Shown here: positions 17,127-25,732 of the stretch, piece by piece
Position numbering within the stretch: position 1 is the stretch's first letter
How the letters are laid out: the number at the start of each line of letters is the position of its first letter
DNA from: Olsenella_K sp051878835
Lineage (GTDB): Bacteria; Actinomycetota; Coriobacteriia; Coriobacteriales; Atopobiaceae
Length of the DNA stretch: 64,000 nucleotides
Direction of reading: 5' to 3'
Assembly: GCA_051878835.1 (NCBI GenBank)
Contig: JBJEKW010000011.1
Location: 1-64,000, forward strand
Program-made: the position numbers and the translations under genes
Notes under the pieces: model-generated
What the model was told of the DNA's origin: nothing
The model's input: only the letters and a program-made list of their open reading frames with translations
Database searches by the model: none

Positions 17127-17498
17127 CTACTCGGCACTGGCCTCGTCGGCCTTGCCGTCGTCGGCGTCGGAGGCGTCCTCAACATCCACATGCACGGTCT
17201 TTGCCTTCGAGTCGATGTCGGCGGCCATGTCGGCGACCTTCTTTGCGTAGGCGGCGCGCTCGTCCGGGGTCATGGACTCCATCTTTCCGCGCAGCAGGGC
17301 GTCCTGGGTGTCGTAGATGGCGCTCGAGGCCTTGCGCGTGAGCTCCTCGTTCAGGGTCTTGCCCTGCTCGACCGTGAGCTCGCCCTTGCGAACCAGGTCG
17401 TTCACGAGCTCCTGGGACTTCTCGGCGCCAGTGGCGACGGCACCGACTCCGGCCAGAAACGTCTTGCGAATGACGTCCACGGGATCCAGCATGTTCAT
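17127..17498 (-). CDS. phasin-like coiled-coil protein
   Basis: A 123-residue, largely helical protein (start LDPVDVIRKTFLAGVGAV, then ATGAEKSQELVNDLVRKGEL) of the type annotated as phasin or PHA-synthesis regulator in many genomes. Such proteins coat granules or lipid surfaces, but no polyhydroxyalkanoate genes are seen here, so that role should not be assumed. ATG 17498 follows GAGAGGGG. The C-terminal 25 residues are acidic (Asp, Ala). It is the first gene of a two-gene unit with the UbiB-family kinase, whose start lies 12 bases downstream, suggesting joint work at the membrane. Confidence 0.75.
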   Translation of the reverse strand: MNMLDPVDVIRKTFLAGVGAVATGAEKSQELVNDLVRKGELTVEQGKTLNEELTRKASSAIYDTQDALLRGKMESMTPDERAAYAKKVADMAADIDSKAKTVHVDVEDASDADDGKADEASAE

Positions 17499-17969
17499 GA
17501 TGTCCCCTCTCGGTTTGGGTTTTCCATCCGCGCCTTCCGCACCGGATGCGCGGCAAGGACACGCTGTACTTCTTACCCCAGATTGTGGCTCATATCCCCA
17601 AAGTTCGGCAGACGAGAAGAACCAGCGGGCACGAATACTACGCGACCGCCGGTNNNNNNNNNNNNNNNNNNNNNNNNNNNNNNNNNNNNNNNNNNNNNNN
17701 NNNNNNNNNNNNNNNNNNNNNNNNNNNNNNNNNNNNNNNNNNNNNNNNNNNNNCAAAGTTCGGCAGACGAGAAGAACCAGCGGGCACGAATACTACGCGA
17801 CCGCCGGTGCGCTGCGCAATCATCGGAAGAGTCGTCCGGCACGGGATGCTCACGGGGGTGTGCGGGCACGAGGCGCGCGGCATTCGGGGCAGGCGCCGCC
17901 CAAGCGCTACCGAAGCCGGGACGCTACAGGGTCGCGCCTGGTACCTCTACAGGGTCGCGCCCGGTACCT
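17499..17969. other. gene-free stretch containing the first scaffold gap
   Basis: Contains the promoter side of the phasin-like gene, the 100-N gap (17654-17753) with 55-base identical flanks, and two extra 23-bp copies of the 3-prime end of the HAD gene. No coding sequence can be supported. Frames reading through the Ns are artefacts. Confidence 0.75.
17599..17808. other. scaffold gap with duplicated 55-base flanks
   Basis: The 55 bases before the 100 Ns (17599-17653) are identical to the 55 bases after them (17754-17808). Contig ends that share exactly one k-mer are joined this way by short-read assemblers. The true sequence may therefore be one copy with no gap, or an unresolved repeat. 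Confidence 0.9.
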
Positions 17970-17992
17970 CTACAGAGTCGCGCCCAGCACCT
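17924..17992. repeat. three tandem 23-bp copies of a gene 3-prime end
   Basis: Units at 17924-17946, 17947-17969 and 17970-17992 begin CTACAG(G/A)GTCGCGCC. The third copy is the end of the HAD gene including its stop codon. The two others lie just outside it, so the gene terminus has been tandemly duplicated. Confidence 0.85.
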
Positions 17993-18656
17993 GGGCCAGC
18001 TCGGGCACGCTGTCGGCAACCGCCACGGCACCGGCACTCACCAGCTCCTCCACGGTTCCGGTGTCGGCGTAGTCTACGCCCACGCCCGGTACGTCGCAGG
18101 CGACGGCACCCTCGATGTCGTACTTCCGGTCACCGACCATGACGGCGTCGGCGGGGGTGACGTCCAGGTGCCTCAGTGCCCAAGCGATGGTCTGGGCCTT
18201 TGTCACGGGCTCGTCCGTCGGCTTGCCCGCTATCAGATCGAACAGGTCCGTCACGCCGTTGTCGCCGATGCAGCGCTCCAAGACGTGCTGGCGCTTCGAC
18301 GACGCGGCCGCCACGAGCCTGCCTTGCGCATGAAGCGATACCAGCAGCTCCTTCACCTGGGGAAAGAGGGGCCACCCCTTCGGCCCCAGCTTGGCGTAGC
18401 GATCGCGGTAGCGATTCGTGACCTCGGCGGCGTCGGCCTTCGACAGGCCGTACACCATGCTGAACGCCTCGGGGAAGGGCGGGCCCACCAGGCGACCCAC
18501 GTCGCCCAGCTGGTCGGGAGAGAGCCCGAACTCCAGGAGCACCTTGGTCGCGGTCTGGACTATGTACGGCTTCGTGTCCGCCAGGGTTCCGTCGAAGTCA
18601 AACAGGACGAGCCTTCGGGAATCGAGGTCGTGCGGTGCGTTCGAGGCAAGGTACAT
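17970..18656 (-). CDS. HAD-family phosphatase (phosphoglycolate phosphatase-like)
   Basis: A 228-residue haloacid-dehalogenase hydrolase with all four motifs: FDFDGTLADT (nucleophile Asp), AAASSK (motif II Ser), a Lys in the AGKPTDEPVTK region (motif III) and MVGDRKYDIEGA (motif IV). The helical cap lies between motifs I and II, as in the Gph/PpaX group, which dephosphorylates phosphoglycolate or pyrophosphate-type substrates. The exact substrate cannot be set. GGAGAG precedes ATG 18656. The stop codon lies within a three-copy 23-bp tandem repeat. Confidence 0.88.
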   Translation of the reverse strand: MYLASNAPHDLDSRRLVLFDFDGTLADTKPYIVQTATKVLLEFGLSPDQLGDVGRLVGPPFPEAFSMVYGLSKADAAEVTNRYRDRYAKLGPKGWPLFPQVKELLVSLHAQGRLVAAASSKRQHVLERCIGDNGVTDLFDLIAGKPTDEPVTKAQTIAWALRHLDVTPADAVMVGDRKYDIEGAVACDVPGVGVDYADTGTVEELVSAGAVAVADSVPELAQVLGATL

Positions 18657-19602
18657 GCGCTTCTCTCCTTCTGGTCGACGTCACAACTATAAGACTCTCG
18701 GGCTCTTGCGAGGCGCTCCAGGGTTCCCGTTGGTCTTTCGCGAACGTCCGCCAGGTTCTCCGGGCTCGCACTAGGTGCTCTGAGCTCACATTAAGGGCTT
18801 TAGGCTCACGCTAGGGACTTCGGACTTCCGCCTAACCCTCCAAATCTTGCCCCCGGTCACCTCGCGGGTGCAGAGTAGACGGGTCTGGGTACCCACAACC
18901 GTGTAGTGTGCACTCCCAGGTGCAGAGTCGCTAGGTCTGGTTACCTACACCTCGGTACTCCATTGGAAATCCCGCAGGGACGCCAGGTTCGGGTACCCAC
19001 AGGTCGAACCCCTGTCAGAATTTCTGCAGGGGTCGGAGGTTCGAGCACCCACAGGTCGGGAGTTTGCAGAGGCCCGTTTTGGGCTTCTCGCAAAAGCCCA
19101 GGTAGAAGAGGTGACCCGATTACGTGGCGCCCCAATCGGGCCATGATTTCTGCAGGGGTGGGAGCTGTGGGTACCCGCAGGTCGCACCCCTGTCGGAAAT
19201 CCTGCAGGGCAGCAAGGGTGGCAGTGGGTCTGCGGCAGGATTTCGGGCCAACCGCGCGCAGGCGACGCAGCCGCCAGCCAGCCACGGCAGAACGCACAGC
19301 GCGGAGCCCGTGTGGGATTTGTGACAAGGCCCGTAACGCTTTGATTAACGCAGAGAAGCAAAATAATGGAGACCATCGGCTTGCCCGATACTCTACTGAA
19401 AGCCTATTCGGCCAGTTGGGTATACGGGTCGGGTATACAGCTTGGGTGCAGGTGTCGGTTTACGGCGTTCTCCGGGCTCGGCAGAGCTTGTTCGAGCCCC
19501 CGTTCGAGCACGTTCGCGCTTTCCAAGCTGGCTCATCCACCCGCCCGGCCGCACCAGGCTTGGCACAACGTAGGAGTTCTGACGTTCGTCGAAAGGATTG
19601 GC
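18657..19602. repeat. 946-base non-coding block with degenerate repeats (locus A)
   Basis: No gene is supported. From about 18763 three degenerate units follow at exactly 20-base spacing (GGCTCGCA, AGCTCACA, GGCTCACG at 18763, 18783, 18803). From about 18866 to 19215 there are five diverged copies of a palindrome-centred unit of about 50-60 bases: centre GGGTACCC or a variant, followed by (A/G)CAGGTC, and bounded by TGCAG/CTGCA elements. A GCAAAAGCCCAGG motif lies at about 19088. The last 250 bases contain an AT-rich stretch near 19340 and GGGTATAC repeated near 19420-19436, and probably include the serC promoter. The same unit reappears at 55015-55500. Confidence 0.75.
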
Positions 19603-20706
19603 ATGGCGCGTGTTTTCAACTTCGCCGCAGGGCCCGCCGCAATGCCCGAGCCCGTGCTGCGCGAGGCGCAGCAGGAGATGCTCGAGTACAAGGACACGGG
19701 AATGTCAGTGCTGGAGATGAGCCATCGATCTCCGGAGTTCCAGCAGATCATCGATGACGCGGAGGCAACGCTCCGCCGCCTGTACGGCATCCCCGACAAC
19801 TACCACGTGCTCTTCTTGCAGGGCGGCGCCACGCTGCAGTTCTCGGCCATCCCGATGAACCTGATGCGCACCCGCCACGCGGGCTACATCGTCTCGGGCA
19901 ACTGGTCGCAGAAGGCCTACGAGGAGGCCCGCCGCTACGGCAAGGTCGACGTCCTGGCCTCCAGCAAGGACACGAACTACGACCGCACCCCTCAGCTGGA
20001 CGGCGTGCCCAGCCAGGACCTGGACTACGTGTACTTCTGCCAGAACGAGACGGTCTTTGGCACCATGCGTCGCGAGGTCCCGCAGGTGGGCGACGTGCCC
20101 GTGGTGGGCGACGTCTCGAGCTGCTTCCTCAGCATGCCCCTGGACGTGCCGAAGTACGGCGTCATCTACGCCGGCGCCCAGAAGAACGGCGGCCCTGCCG
20201 GCGTCACCGTGGTCATCGTCCGCGACGACCTGGTGGGAGACGGCCCCGCGCTGGCGGACATCACCCCCATCTACATGGGCTACCGCCTGCAGTGCCAGAA
20301 GGACTCCATGTACAACACGCCCAACACCTACGGCATCTACCTGTGCGGCAAGGTATTCCGCTGGATCGAGCAGACCGGCGGCCTGGAGGCCATGGAGAAG
20401 CGCAACTGGGCAAAGGTCGACAAGCTCTACGACTACCTGGACCACTCGAAGCTGTTCCACGGCACGGCCCAGCCCGAGTCGCGCTCCATCGCAAACGTGT
20501 GCTTCAGGACCGACGACCCAGAGCTCGACAAGGAGTTCATCGCCGGCGCACGCCAGCACAACATCGCAAACATCAAGGGTCACCGCCTGGTGGGCGGCAT
20601 GCGCGCCAGCTGCTACAACGCCGTGCCCGACGCCGCGGTGGACGCCCTTCTGTCCTACATGTCCGACTTCGAGAAGGCCCACGCCGGGCAGGTGCGATCT
20701 CGCTAG
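19603..20706 (+). CDS. serC: phosphoserine aminotransferase
   Basis: Second enzyme of serine synthesis: transfers the glutamate amino group to 3-phosphohydroxypyruvate, using PLP. The 367-residue protein begins RVFNFAAGPAAMPEPVL, the typical SerC opening, and has the PLP lysine at residue 194 in AGAQKNGGPAG. MNNRSP-type contacts are replaced by MSHRSPEF. Length fits the family. ATG 19603 is chosen over an in-frame upstream start because GAAAGGA precedes it and SerC homology begins there. serA follows after 69 bases containing a small hairpin with a T-run. Confidence 0.95.
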   Translation: MARVFNFAAGPAAMPEPVLREAQQEMLEYKDTGMSVLEMSHRSPEFQQIIDDAEATLRRLYGIPDNYHVLFLQGGATLQFSAIPMNLMRTRHAGYIVSGNWSQKAYEEARRYGKVDVLASSKDTNYDRTPQLDGVPSQDLDYVYFCQNETVFGTMRREVPQVGDVPVVGDVSSCFLSMPLDVPKYGVIYAGAQKNGGPAGVTVVIVRDDLVGDGPALADITPIYMGYRLQCQKDSMYNTPNTYGIYLCGKVFRWIEQTGGLEAMEKRNWAKVDKLYDYLDHSKLFHGTAQPESRSIANVCFRTDDPELDKEFIAGARQHNIANIKGHRLVGGMRASCYNAVPDAAVDALLSYMSDFEKAHAGQVRSR

Positions 20707-20724
20707 CCGGGTAGCCCGGTTTTT
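20707..20724 (+). terminator. small hairpin with T-tract between serC and serA
   Basis: CCGGG-TAG-CCCGG followed by TTTTT (20720-20724) directly after the serC stop. The 5-bp stem suggests a partial terminator that would lower serA expression relative to serC. Confidence 0.45.
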
Positions 20725-20775
20725 CACAGAGAAGCGCTTGCCAGAAGTCAGACACCGGAACAGAAGGAGAAGCAC

Positions 20776-21954
20776 ATGCGTTACGTACGCGTACTAGACA
20801 ACATCACCTCGAAGATCACGAAGGACGGCGTGTCCGAGCTGGGCGAGGGCTACGCCTCGACGCAGGACCTCGAGAAGGCCGACGCCATCCTGATCCGCGC
20901 CTCCGACATCAACGACATCGAGTTCCCTCCCCGCTTGCGCTGCATCGCCCGCTCGGGCTCGGGCGTGAACAACATCCCGTTCGAGCGCGCCGCTCGCCAG
21001 GGCATCGTCGTCTTCAACGCCCCCGGCGCCAACTCCAACGCCGTGAAGGAGCTCGTCGTCGGCATGATGCTGGCCAACTCGCGCGACGTCCTGGGCGGCA
21101 TGAACTGGTGCCGTGAGCACGCCGACGACGAGGACGTGACCAAGGGCGCCGAGAGGAACAAGAAGGCCTTCGTCGGCCACGAGGTCTATGGCAAGAAGGT
21201 CGGCATCATCGGTGCCGGCAACATCGGCTCGAAGGTCGCCAACGCCATGGCCGCCCTGGGCGCCCGCGTCTTCTGGTACGACCCGTACCTGTCGGTCGAG
21301 CACGCCCTGGCCATCTCGCCCAGCGTCACGCGCGTGACCGACCTGGACGACCTCGTGCGCGACTGCGACTACCTGACCCTGCACGTGCCCTCGAAGGAGG
21401 ACACGGTGCACATGATCGGCGAGGAGCAGATCTTCCGCATGAACAAGGGCGCCATGCTTCTGAACTACGCCCGCGCCGACATCGTGGACGAGCAGGCCGT
21501 GGCGCACGCGCTGGAGATGGGACACCTGGGCTGCTTCTGCACCGACTTCGCCACGCCGGCCACCATGCACATGAAGAACGCCATCGTGACGCCGCACATG
21601 GGCGCCTGCACCCGCGAGGCCGAGCAGAACTGCGCGCAGATGGCCATCGGCGAGATGAAGGACTACCTGCGCTACGGCACCATCCGCAACTCGGTCAACT
21701 ACCCCGACGCGGACTTCGGCCCCTGCCGCTTTGACGGGCGCATCTGCGTGCTGCACGCAAACAAGCCCAACATGATCGGCCAGATCACGTCCATCCTGGC
21801 CGACGCCGACCTCAACATCCAAAAGATGGCGAACGAGGCGCAGGGCGACAACGCCTACACCATGGTGGACTTCTCGGGCGAGCTGGACGACCCCACCACC
21901 GAGCGCCTGCGCGGCATCTCGGGCGTGTACCTGGTGCGCGTCCTGGAGCCCTAA
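20776..21954 (+). CDS. serA: D-3-phosphoglycerate dehydrogenase
   Basis: First step of serine synthesis, oxidising 3-phosphoglycerate with NAD. The 392-residue protein has the substrate segment ARSGSGVNNIPFERAARQGI, the Rossmann motif GIIGAGNIGSKVANAMAALG, NYARADIVDEQAVAHAL with the catalytic Arg region, and a His in TPHMGACTREAE. A C-terminal ACT domain (about residues 322-392) implies feedback control by serine or another amino acid. It lacks the intervening domain of the longest SerA type. AGAAGGAG precedes ATG 20776. It works with serC just upstream. Confidence 0.95.
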   Translation: MRYVRVLDNITSKITKDGVSELGEGYASTQDLEKADAILIRASDINDIEFPPRLRCIARSGSGVNNIPFERAARQGIVVFNAPGANSNAVKELVVGMMLANSRDVLGGMNWCREHADDEDVTKGAERNKKAFVGHEVYGKKVGIIGAGNIGSKVANAMAALGARVFWYDPYLSVEHALAISPSVTRVTDLDDLVRDCDYLTLHVPSKEDTVHMIGEEQIFRMNKGAMLLNYARADIVDEQAVAHALEMGHLGCFCTDFATPATMHMKNAIVTPHMGACTREAEQNCAQMAIGEMKDYLRYGTIRNSVNYPDADFGPCRFDGRICVLHANKPNMIGQITSILADADLNIQKMANEAQGDNAYTMVDFSGELDDPTTERLRGISGVYLVRVLEP

Positions 21955-21977
21955 GGTCTAGGATATCGATTGCCAAG

Positions 21978-22008
21978 GCGGTCCCGACAAAGCTCGGGGC
22001 CGCTCTTC
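21978..22008 (+). terminator. hairpin after serA
   Basis: A 10-bp stem (21978-21987 with 21994-22003, one G-U pair) followed by TCTTC. The T content is modest, so read-through into the DUF1015 gene is likely. Confidence 0.45.
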
Positions 22009-22052
22009 GTTAGGCGACTTTCGTGCCGGCTCAAGCCGGAGAAGGAGCGACC

Positions 22053-23312
22053 ATGAACATTCAGCCCCTGCTGTGCCTGCGTCCCCGCCCCGACAAGGTG
22101 GCCCAGTTCGTTGCCCCGCCCTACGACACGGTGGACGACGACGAGGCCCGCGCCTTCGTGAGCGCGCACCCGAACAACTTCATGCAGATAGACCTGCCGC
22201 ATACCAGCTTCCCCAAGGGCCAGGACCCCTACGCTCCCGAGGTGTACGCCCGCGCCCACGAGCTTCTGCTGGACCGCCAGCGCGACTTCACCCTCCTGCG
22301 TGACGAGAAGCCCTGCTACTACCTGTACGAGCTCACGGACCACGGCCACGTCCAGACGGGCCTTGTCGCGGCCTGCGCCGTGAAGGACTACCTGGACGGC
22401 ACCATCCGCCGCCACGAGAAGACCCGCGTGCAGAAGGAGCAGGACCGCCTGAACCACATAGCGGCCACGCGCGCCCAGACCAGCCCCGCGCTCATCGCCT
22501 ACCCGGACAACTACGCCGTCGACGTGATCGTGGGGGCCGCGAAGGCGGCCGAGCCCCTGTACGACTTCACGTTCGAGGACGGCGTCAGGCACCGCGTGTG
22601 GCGCATCGCGCGCGAGGCGGCGCACGACGCGCTGACCGCCACGTTCTCCACCATCCCCGCGGGCTACATCGCCGACGGCCATCACCGCGCGGCGGCCGCC
22701 GTGCGCTACTGCCGCGAGTGGCACCAGGAGCATCCCGAGGCTGAGGGTCCGCAGCCCTGCGACTCGTTCCTGGCCGTGCTGTTCCCCGAGAGCCAGCTGC
22801 GCACCCTGGCGTACAACCGCGCCGTCCGCGAGGTCGGACTGGACGCGCGCCAGCTGCTGAACCGGGTGCGCCAGGCCGGCTTCGAGGTGGGCCCCGCGCA
22901 GGACGAGCCCTACGTGCCGCAGGAGCGCTCCACCTTCGGCATGTACGCGGGAGGATCCTGGTACCCCCTGGCCTGGAAGGCACAGGGCTCCGACGACCCC
23001 GTGGAGAGCCTGGACGTGTCGGTGCTGCAGGCCCAGGTGCTGGGCCCCATCTGCGGCGTCGAGGACCCCAGGACCGACCCTCGCATCTCGTTCTGGCCCG
23101 CCAGCGCCCCCGAGGGCACGCTGGAGCAGGCTGCCGGCGACGACGGCGTGGCGTTCTGGCTGTACCCCACCTCGGTCAGGGAGCTCATGGCGGTGGCCGA
23201 CGCGGGCGAGCTCATGCCGCCCAAGTCCACCTGGTTCTGGCCGAAGCTCCTCAGCGGCCTGTTCGTGCGCAGGCTGGACCTGGGCGAGCCCCACAAGGTC
23301 CAGAAGGGCTAG
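22053..23312 (+). CDS. DUF1015 family protein
   Basis: A 419-residue cytoplasmic protein of the DUF1015 family, recognised by APPYDTVDDDEAR near the start, RRHEKTR (about residue 125) and YIADGHHRAAAAVRY (about residue 205), the family's conserved core with paired His residues. Biochemical function has not been settled. In many bacteria, members lie next to serA/serC, as here, which suggests a link to serine or phosphoserine metabolism. ATG 22053 follows AGAAGGAG. A strong terminator follows the gene, so serC-serA-DUF1015 appears to be one regulon. Confidence 0.88.
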   Translation: MNIQPLLCLRPRPDKVAQFVAPPYDTVDDDEARAFVSAHPNNFMQIDLPHTSFPKGQDPYAPEVYARAHELLLDRQRDFTLLRDEKPCYYLYELTDHGHVQTGLVAACAVKDYLDGTIRRHEKTRVQKEQDRLNHIAATRAQTSPALIAYPDNYAVDVIVGAAKAAEPLYDFTFEDGVRHRVWRIAREAAHDALTATFSTIPAGYIADGHHRAAAAVRYCREWHQEHPEAEGPQPCDSFLAVLFPESQLRTLAYNRAVREVGLDARQLLNRVRQAGFEVGPAQDEPYVPQERSTFGMYAGGSWYPLAWKAQGSDDPVESLDVSVLQAQVLGPICGVEDPRTDPRISFWPASAPEGTLEQAAGDDGVAFWLYPTSVRELMAVADAGELMPPKSTWFWPKLLSGLFVRRLDLGEPHKVQKG

Positions 23313-23361
23313 CGAAGCAAGGCCGACAATCGCTCGAAACTAGACATATGTTCGAAAAACG

Positions 23362-23406
23362 CGCAGGGTCATGTTGCCAAGGCAACGTGGCCCTGCGTTG
23401 GTTTTT
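23362..23406 (+). terminator. strong intrinsic terminator after the ser/DUF1015 cluster
   Basis: A 17-bp stem (23362-23378 with 23381-23397, two G-U pairs) followed by TTGGTTTTT. Confidence 0.92.
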
Positions 23407-23532
23407 CTTGGCCGACCTCACACAGAGGTAACAGAATGCGCAAAGAATGTGTGCTCCCGTCGCAATCGTTCCAGTCGGCTAGCATGGTTCTGGTCTTTGT
23501 ACTCAGAAAACAATCAGCTGCAAGGAGACCTA

Positions 23533-25503
23533 ATGTCTCAGGGCAATCAGCACCAAAACCGCAACCAGTCCCAGCCCAGCAGGCCCGCCCAGGGCGGCAG
23601 GCCCTCGACCAACCCGTACGACGACGCCGAGCCCATAAGGGTCAGGCGCACCCATCACCAGAGCATCCCCGCCCCGGCATCCGGCGCGGGCCAGGAGGCC
23701 GTGCGGCCCGAAAGCGCCCACCTGGTTCCCGGCTCCGCCGCCCAGCAGCACGTCCAGTCGCCGCGCCGCGTGGAGGTGCAGCGCACGAATGCGCACCACC
23801 CCAACGTGGAGCAGCGCCGTGCAGCCCTGCAGAGCGAGTCCGCGCAGCGCGCGCACGCCCAGGCGGCCGCGCAGCAGCGCAGGGCGCCCCAGCAGGCAGC
23901 GCAGGCGAGGGCCCAGCGCGGCGCCGCCAGGCCGGCAAATGCCAGGCCCGCGTCCGGCAGGCCCGCACCCCAGGGAAAGCAGGCCACCCCGCGCCCGCCC
24001 CGCCACCAGACGCCCAAGCCCACTCCCGAGCAAATCGAGGCTGCACGCCGCGAGGAGCTGCGCCGCCAGTACCACGAGGTCTCTCCCGACCGGGCGTATG
24101 CCCCGTCCGCCAGGCGCAGCACCGAGCGCGCCGAGCGCCAGTACGCCTCTCAGCAGCGCCGCCAGGAGAAGCACCCCGACCGTCACGTGCGTCCCCGCCC
24201 CATTCCCGGCGACGACTACTTCCGCACGCCCGACGTGGTGTTCGAGCGCGGCACCCAGGCGGCCCCTCCCGTGACGAAGCGCGTCAGCCACGCGCCCGCC
24301 ATCATCGCCTGCCTGGTGGCCCTGGCCGTCGTGGGCGTCGTGGCGTACGCCTGGATGCACCGCACGGTGCAGGTGACCGTGGACGACAAGCAGGTCAACG
24401 TCGTCGTGAACTCCACTCTGGAGCAGGTCCTGGACGCCAGTGGCCAGAAGGTCAGCCCCGGCAACCTGGTCGCCGTCACCGGCGACGTCATCACCCCGTC
24501 GGACGGCCACGCGTTCTCGGCCACCATAAACGGCAACGCGGTGGACGACGACCAGCTGGCCACCACCACCGTGAAGGGCGGCGAGGACATCGAGTTCGGC
24601 AACGGCGACGACCGCACCGAGGACTACGACGTGGTCAACACCACCACGGTGCAGCCCCAGCTAAAGATGGAGGGCACCGAGGGCTCCATCTTCTACGTGA
24701 AGCAGTGGGGCAAGACCGGCACCATCGAGACCCGCAAGGGCAAGCAGTCCGGCAAGACCGCCGACGTCACGTCCGTGGACGTGCAGGACCTCGTCGTCCA
24801 GCGGCAGGGCATCGCCCCCGACAACGACCAGAAGCTGGTCGCACTGACCTTCGACGACGGCCCGTCCCAGTACACCGACAAGTACCTGGACATCCTGGAC
24901 CAGTACGGCATCAAGGCTACGTTCTTCGAGCTGGGCCAGCAGGTGGACGAGTACCCCGACGCCGCCAAGCGCGTCGTCAGCGACGGCATGCAGCTGGGCT
25001 CCCACACCTGGGACCACAAGCAGCTGACCAAGCTGAACGAGCAGCAGGTCTCCGACGAGCTGGAGCCCTCCTTCCAGAAGATCCAGGACGTCACCGGCTA
25101 CCAGACCACCATGCTGCGCCAGCCCTACGGCTCCATCAACGACAAGGTCTGGCTGTACTCCAAGGGCACCATGAGCGTGGCGGTGTTCTGGACGCACGAC
25201 TCCGAGGACTGGAAGGTCCCCGGCGTGGACAAGCTGGTCAGCAACGCCACGAAGGACATGTTCACCGGCGCCATCATCCTGATGCATGACGGTGGCGGGA
25301 ACCGCGACGAGGACGTCCAGGCCCTGCCCCAGATCATCGAGGCGTGGCAGAACGCCGGCTACCAGTTCGTCACCATCTCTGACCTCATGAAGTCCGACCC
25401 GCGCATCCCCGACGAGGTCACGTCCGGCAACGAGCAGATGCCCTCCGACGCCGTCTGGCCCATCGAGATCTCGAAGGACAGCACCAGCAACGCCATCCCC
25501 TAA
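23533..25503 (+). CDS. membrane-anchored polysaccharide deacetylase
   Basis: A 656-residue protein. Residues 1-250 form a low-complexity cytoplasmic tail rich in Arg, Gln, Ala and Pro. One helix (about 253-276, IIACLVALAVVGVVAYAWM) crosses the membrane. An extracellular beta-rich region (about 280-430) leads to a NodB-homology domain with TFDDGP (Asp441, Asp442), the zinc ligands His491 and His495 in HTWDH, RQPYG, DSEDW and LMHDGG. All five catalytic motifs are intact, so metal-dependent deacetylation of peptidoglycan or another surface glycan is expected. AAGGAG precedes ATG 23533. The large basic tail is unusual and may bind nucleic acid or a cytoplasmic partner. Confidence 0.92.
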   Translation: MSQGNQHQNRNQSQPSRPAQGGRPSTNPYDDAEPIRVRRTHHQSIPAPASGAGQEAVRPESAHLVPGSAAQQHVQSPRRVEVQRTNAHHPNVEQRRAALQSESAQRAHAQAAAQQRRAPQQAAQARAQRGAARPANARPASGRPAPQGKQATPRPPRHQTPKPTPEQIEAARREELRRQYHEVSPDRAYAPSARRSTERAERQYASQQRRQEKHPDRHVRPRPIPGDDYFRTPDVVFERGTQAAPPVTKRVSHAPAIIACLVALAVVGVVAYAWMHRTVQVTVDDKQVNVVVNSTLEQVLDASGQKVSPGNLVAVTGDVITPSDGHAFSATINGNAVDDDQLATTTVKGGEDIEFGNGDDRTEDYDVVNTTTVQPQLKMEGTEGSIFYVKQWGKTGTIETRKGKQSGKTADVTSVDVQDLVVQRQGIAPDNDQKLVALTFDDGPSQYTDKYLDILDQYGIKATFFELGQQVDEYPDAAKRVVSDGMQLGSHTWDHKQLTKLNEQQVSDELEPSFQKIQDVTGYQTTMLRQPYGSINDKVWLYSKGTMSVAVFWTHDSEDWKVPGVDKLVSNATKDMFTGAIILMHDGGGNRDEDVQALPQIIEAWQNAGYQFVTISDLMKSDPRIPDEVTSGNEQMPSDAVWPIEISKDSTSNAIP

Positions 25504-25577
25504 CCCTTCTAGGACCCGCGGGAACGCGCGGCGTTGCAGCCGCGCCCGTTCCTCTTGCAAGGCAGCTCCGCACGAAC

Positions 25578-25629
25578 GAGGCGGGGACGCGAAGCCCAAC
25601 GGCACCGCGTCCCCGCCTCTCTTTTCTTC
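25578..25629. terminator. strong terminator after the deacetylase gene
   Basis: A perfect 14-bp stem (25578-25591 with 25606-25619), 14-base loop and a TCTCTTTTCTT tail. Confidence 0.92.
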
Positions 25630-25640
25630 AGGCCTCGCAT

Positions 25641-25720
25641 GGCAAGAAGAGCCCACTTCCAGAAGGGCGCTTCTTGCCAAGGGTGCTTCTTGCCAGAGGC
25701 ACCCGCCGGGCAAGAAGCGC
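25641..25720. repeat. two back-to-back GGCAAGAAGC inverted repeats
   Basis: GGCAAGAAG (25641-25649) pairs with CTTCTTGCC (25670-25678). GTGCTTCTTGCC (25683-25694) pairs with GGCAAGAAGCGC (25709-25720) in the opposite order. They lie between the ends of the deacetylase and ArsR genes and belong to the family found at other gene ends in this window. Confidence 0.8.
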
Positions 25721-25732
25721 CTTCTAGCCCGC

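Noticed and set aside
19030..19510. tRNA-like GGTTCGAGC and GTTCGAGCC motifs
   Set aside because: They lie in repeat units and have no acceptor or anticodon stems at the right distance.
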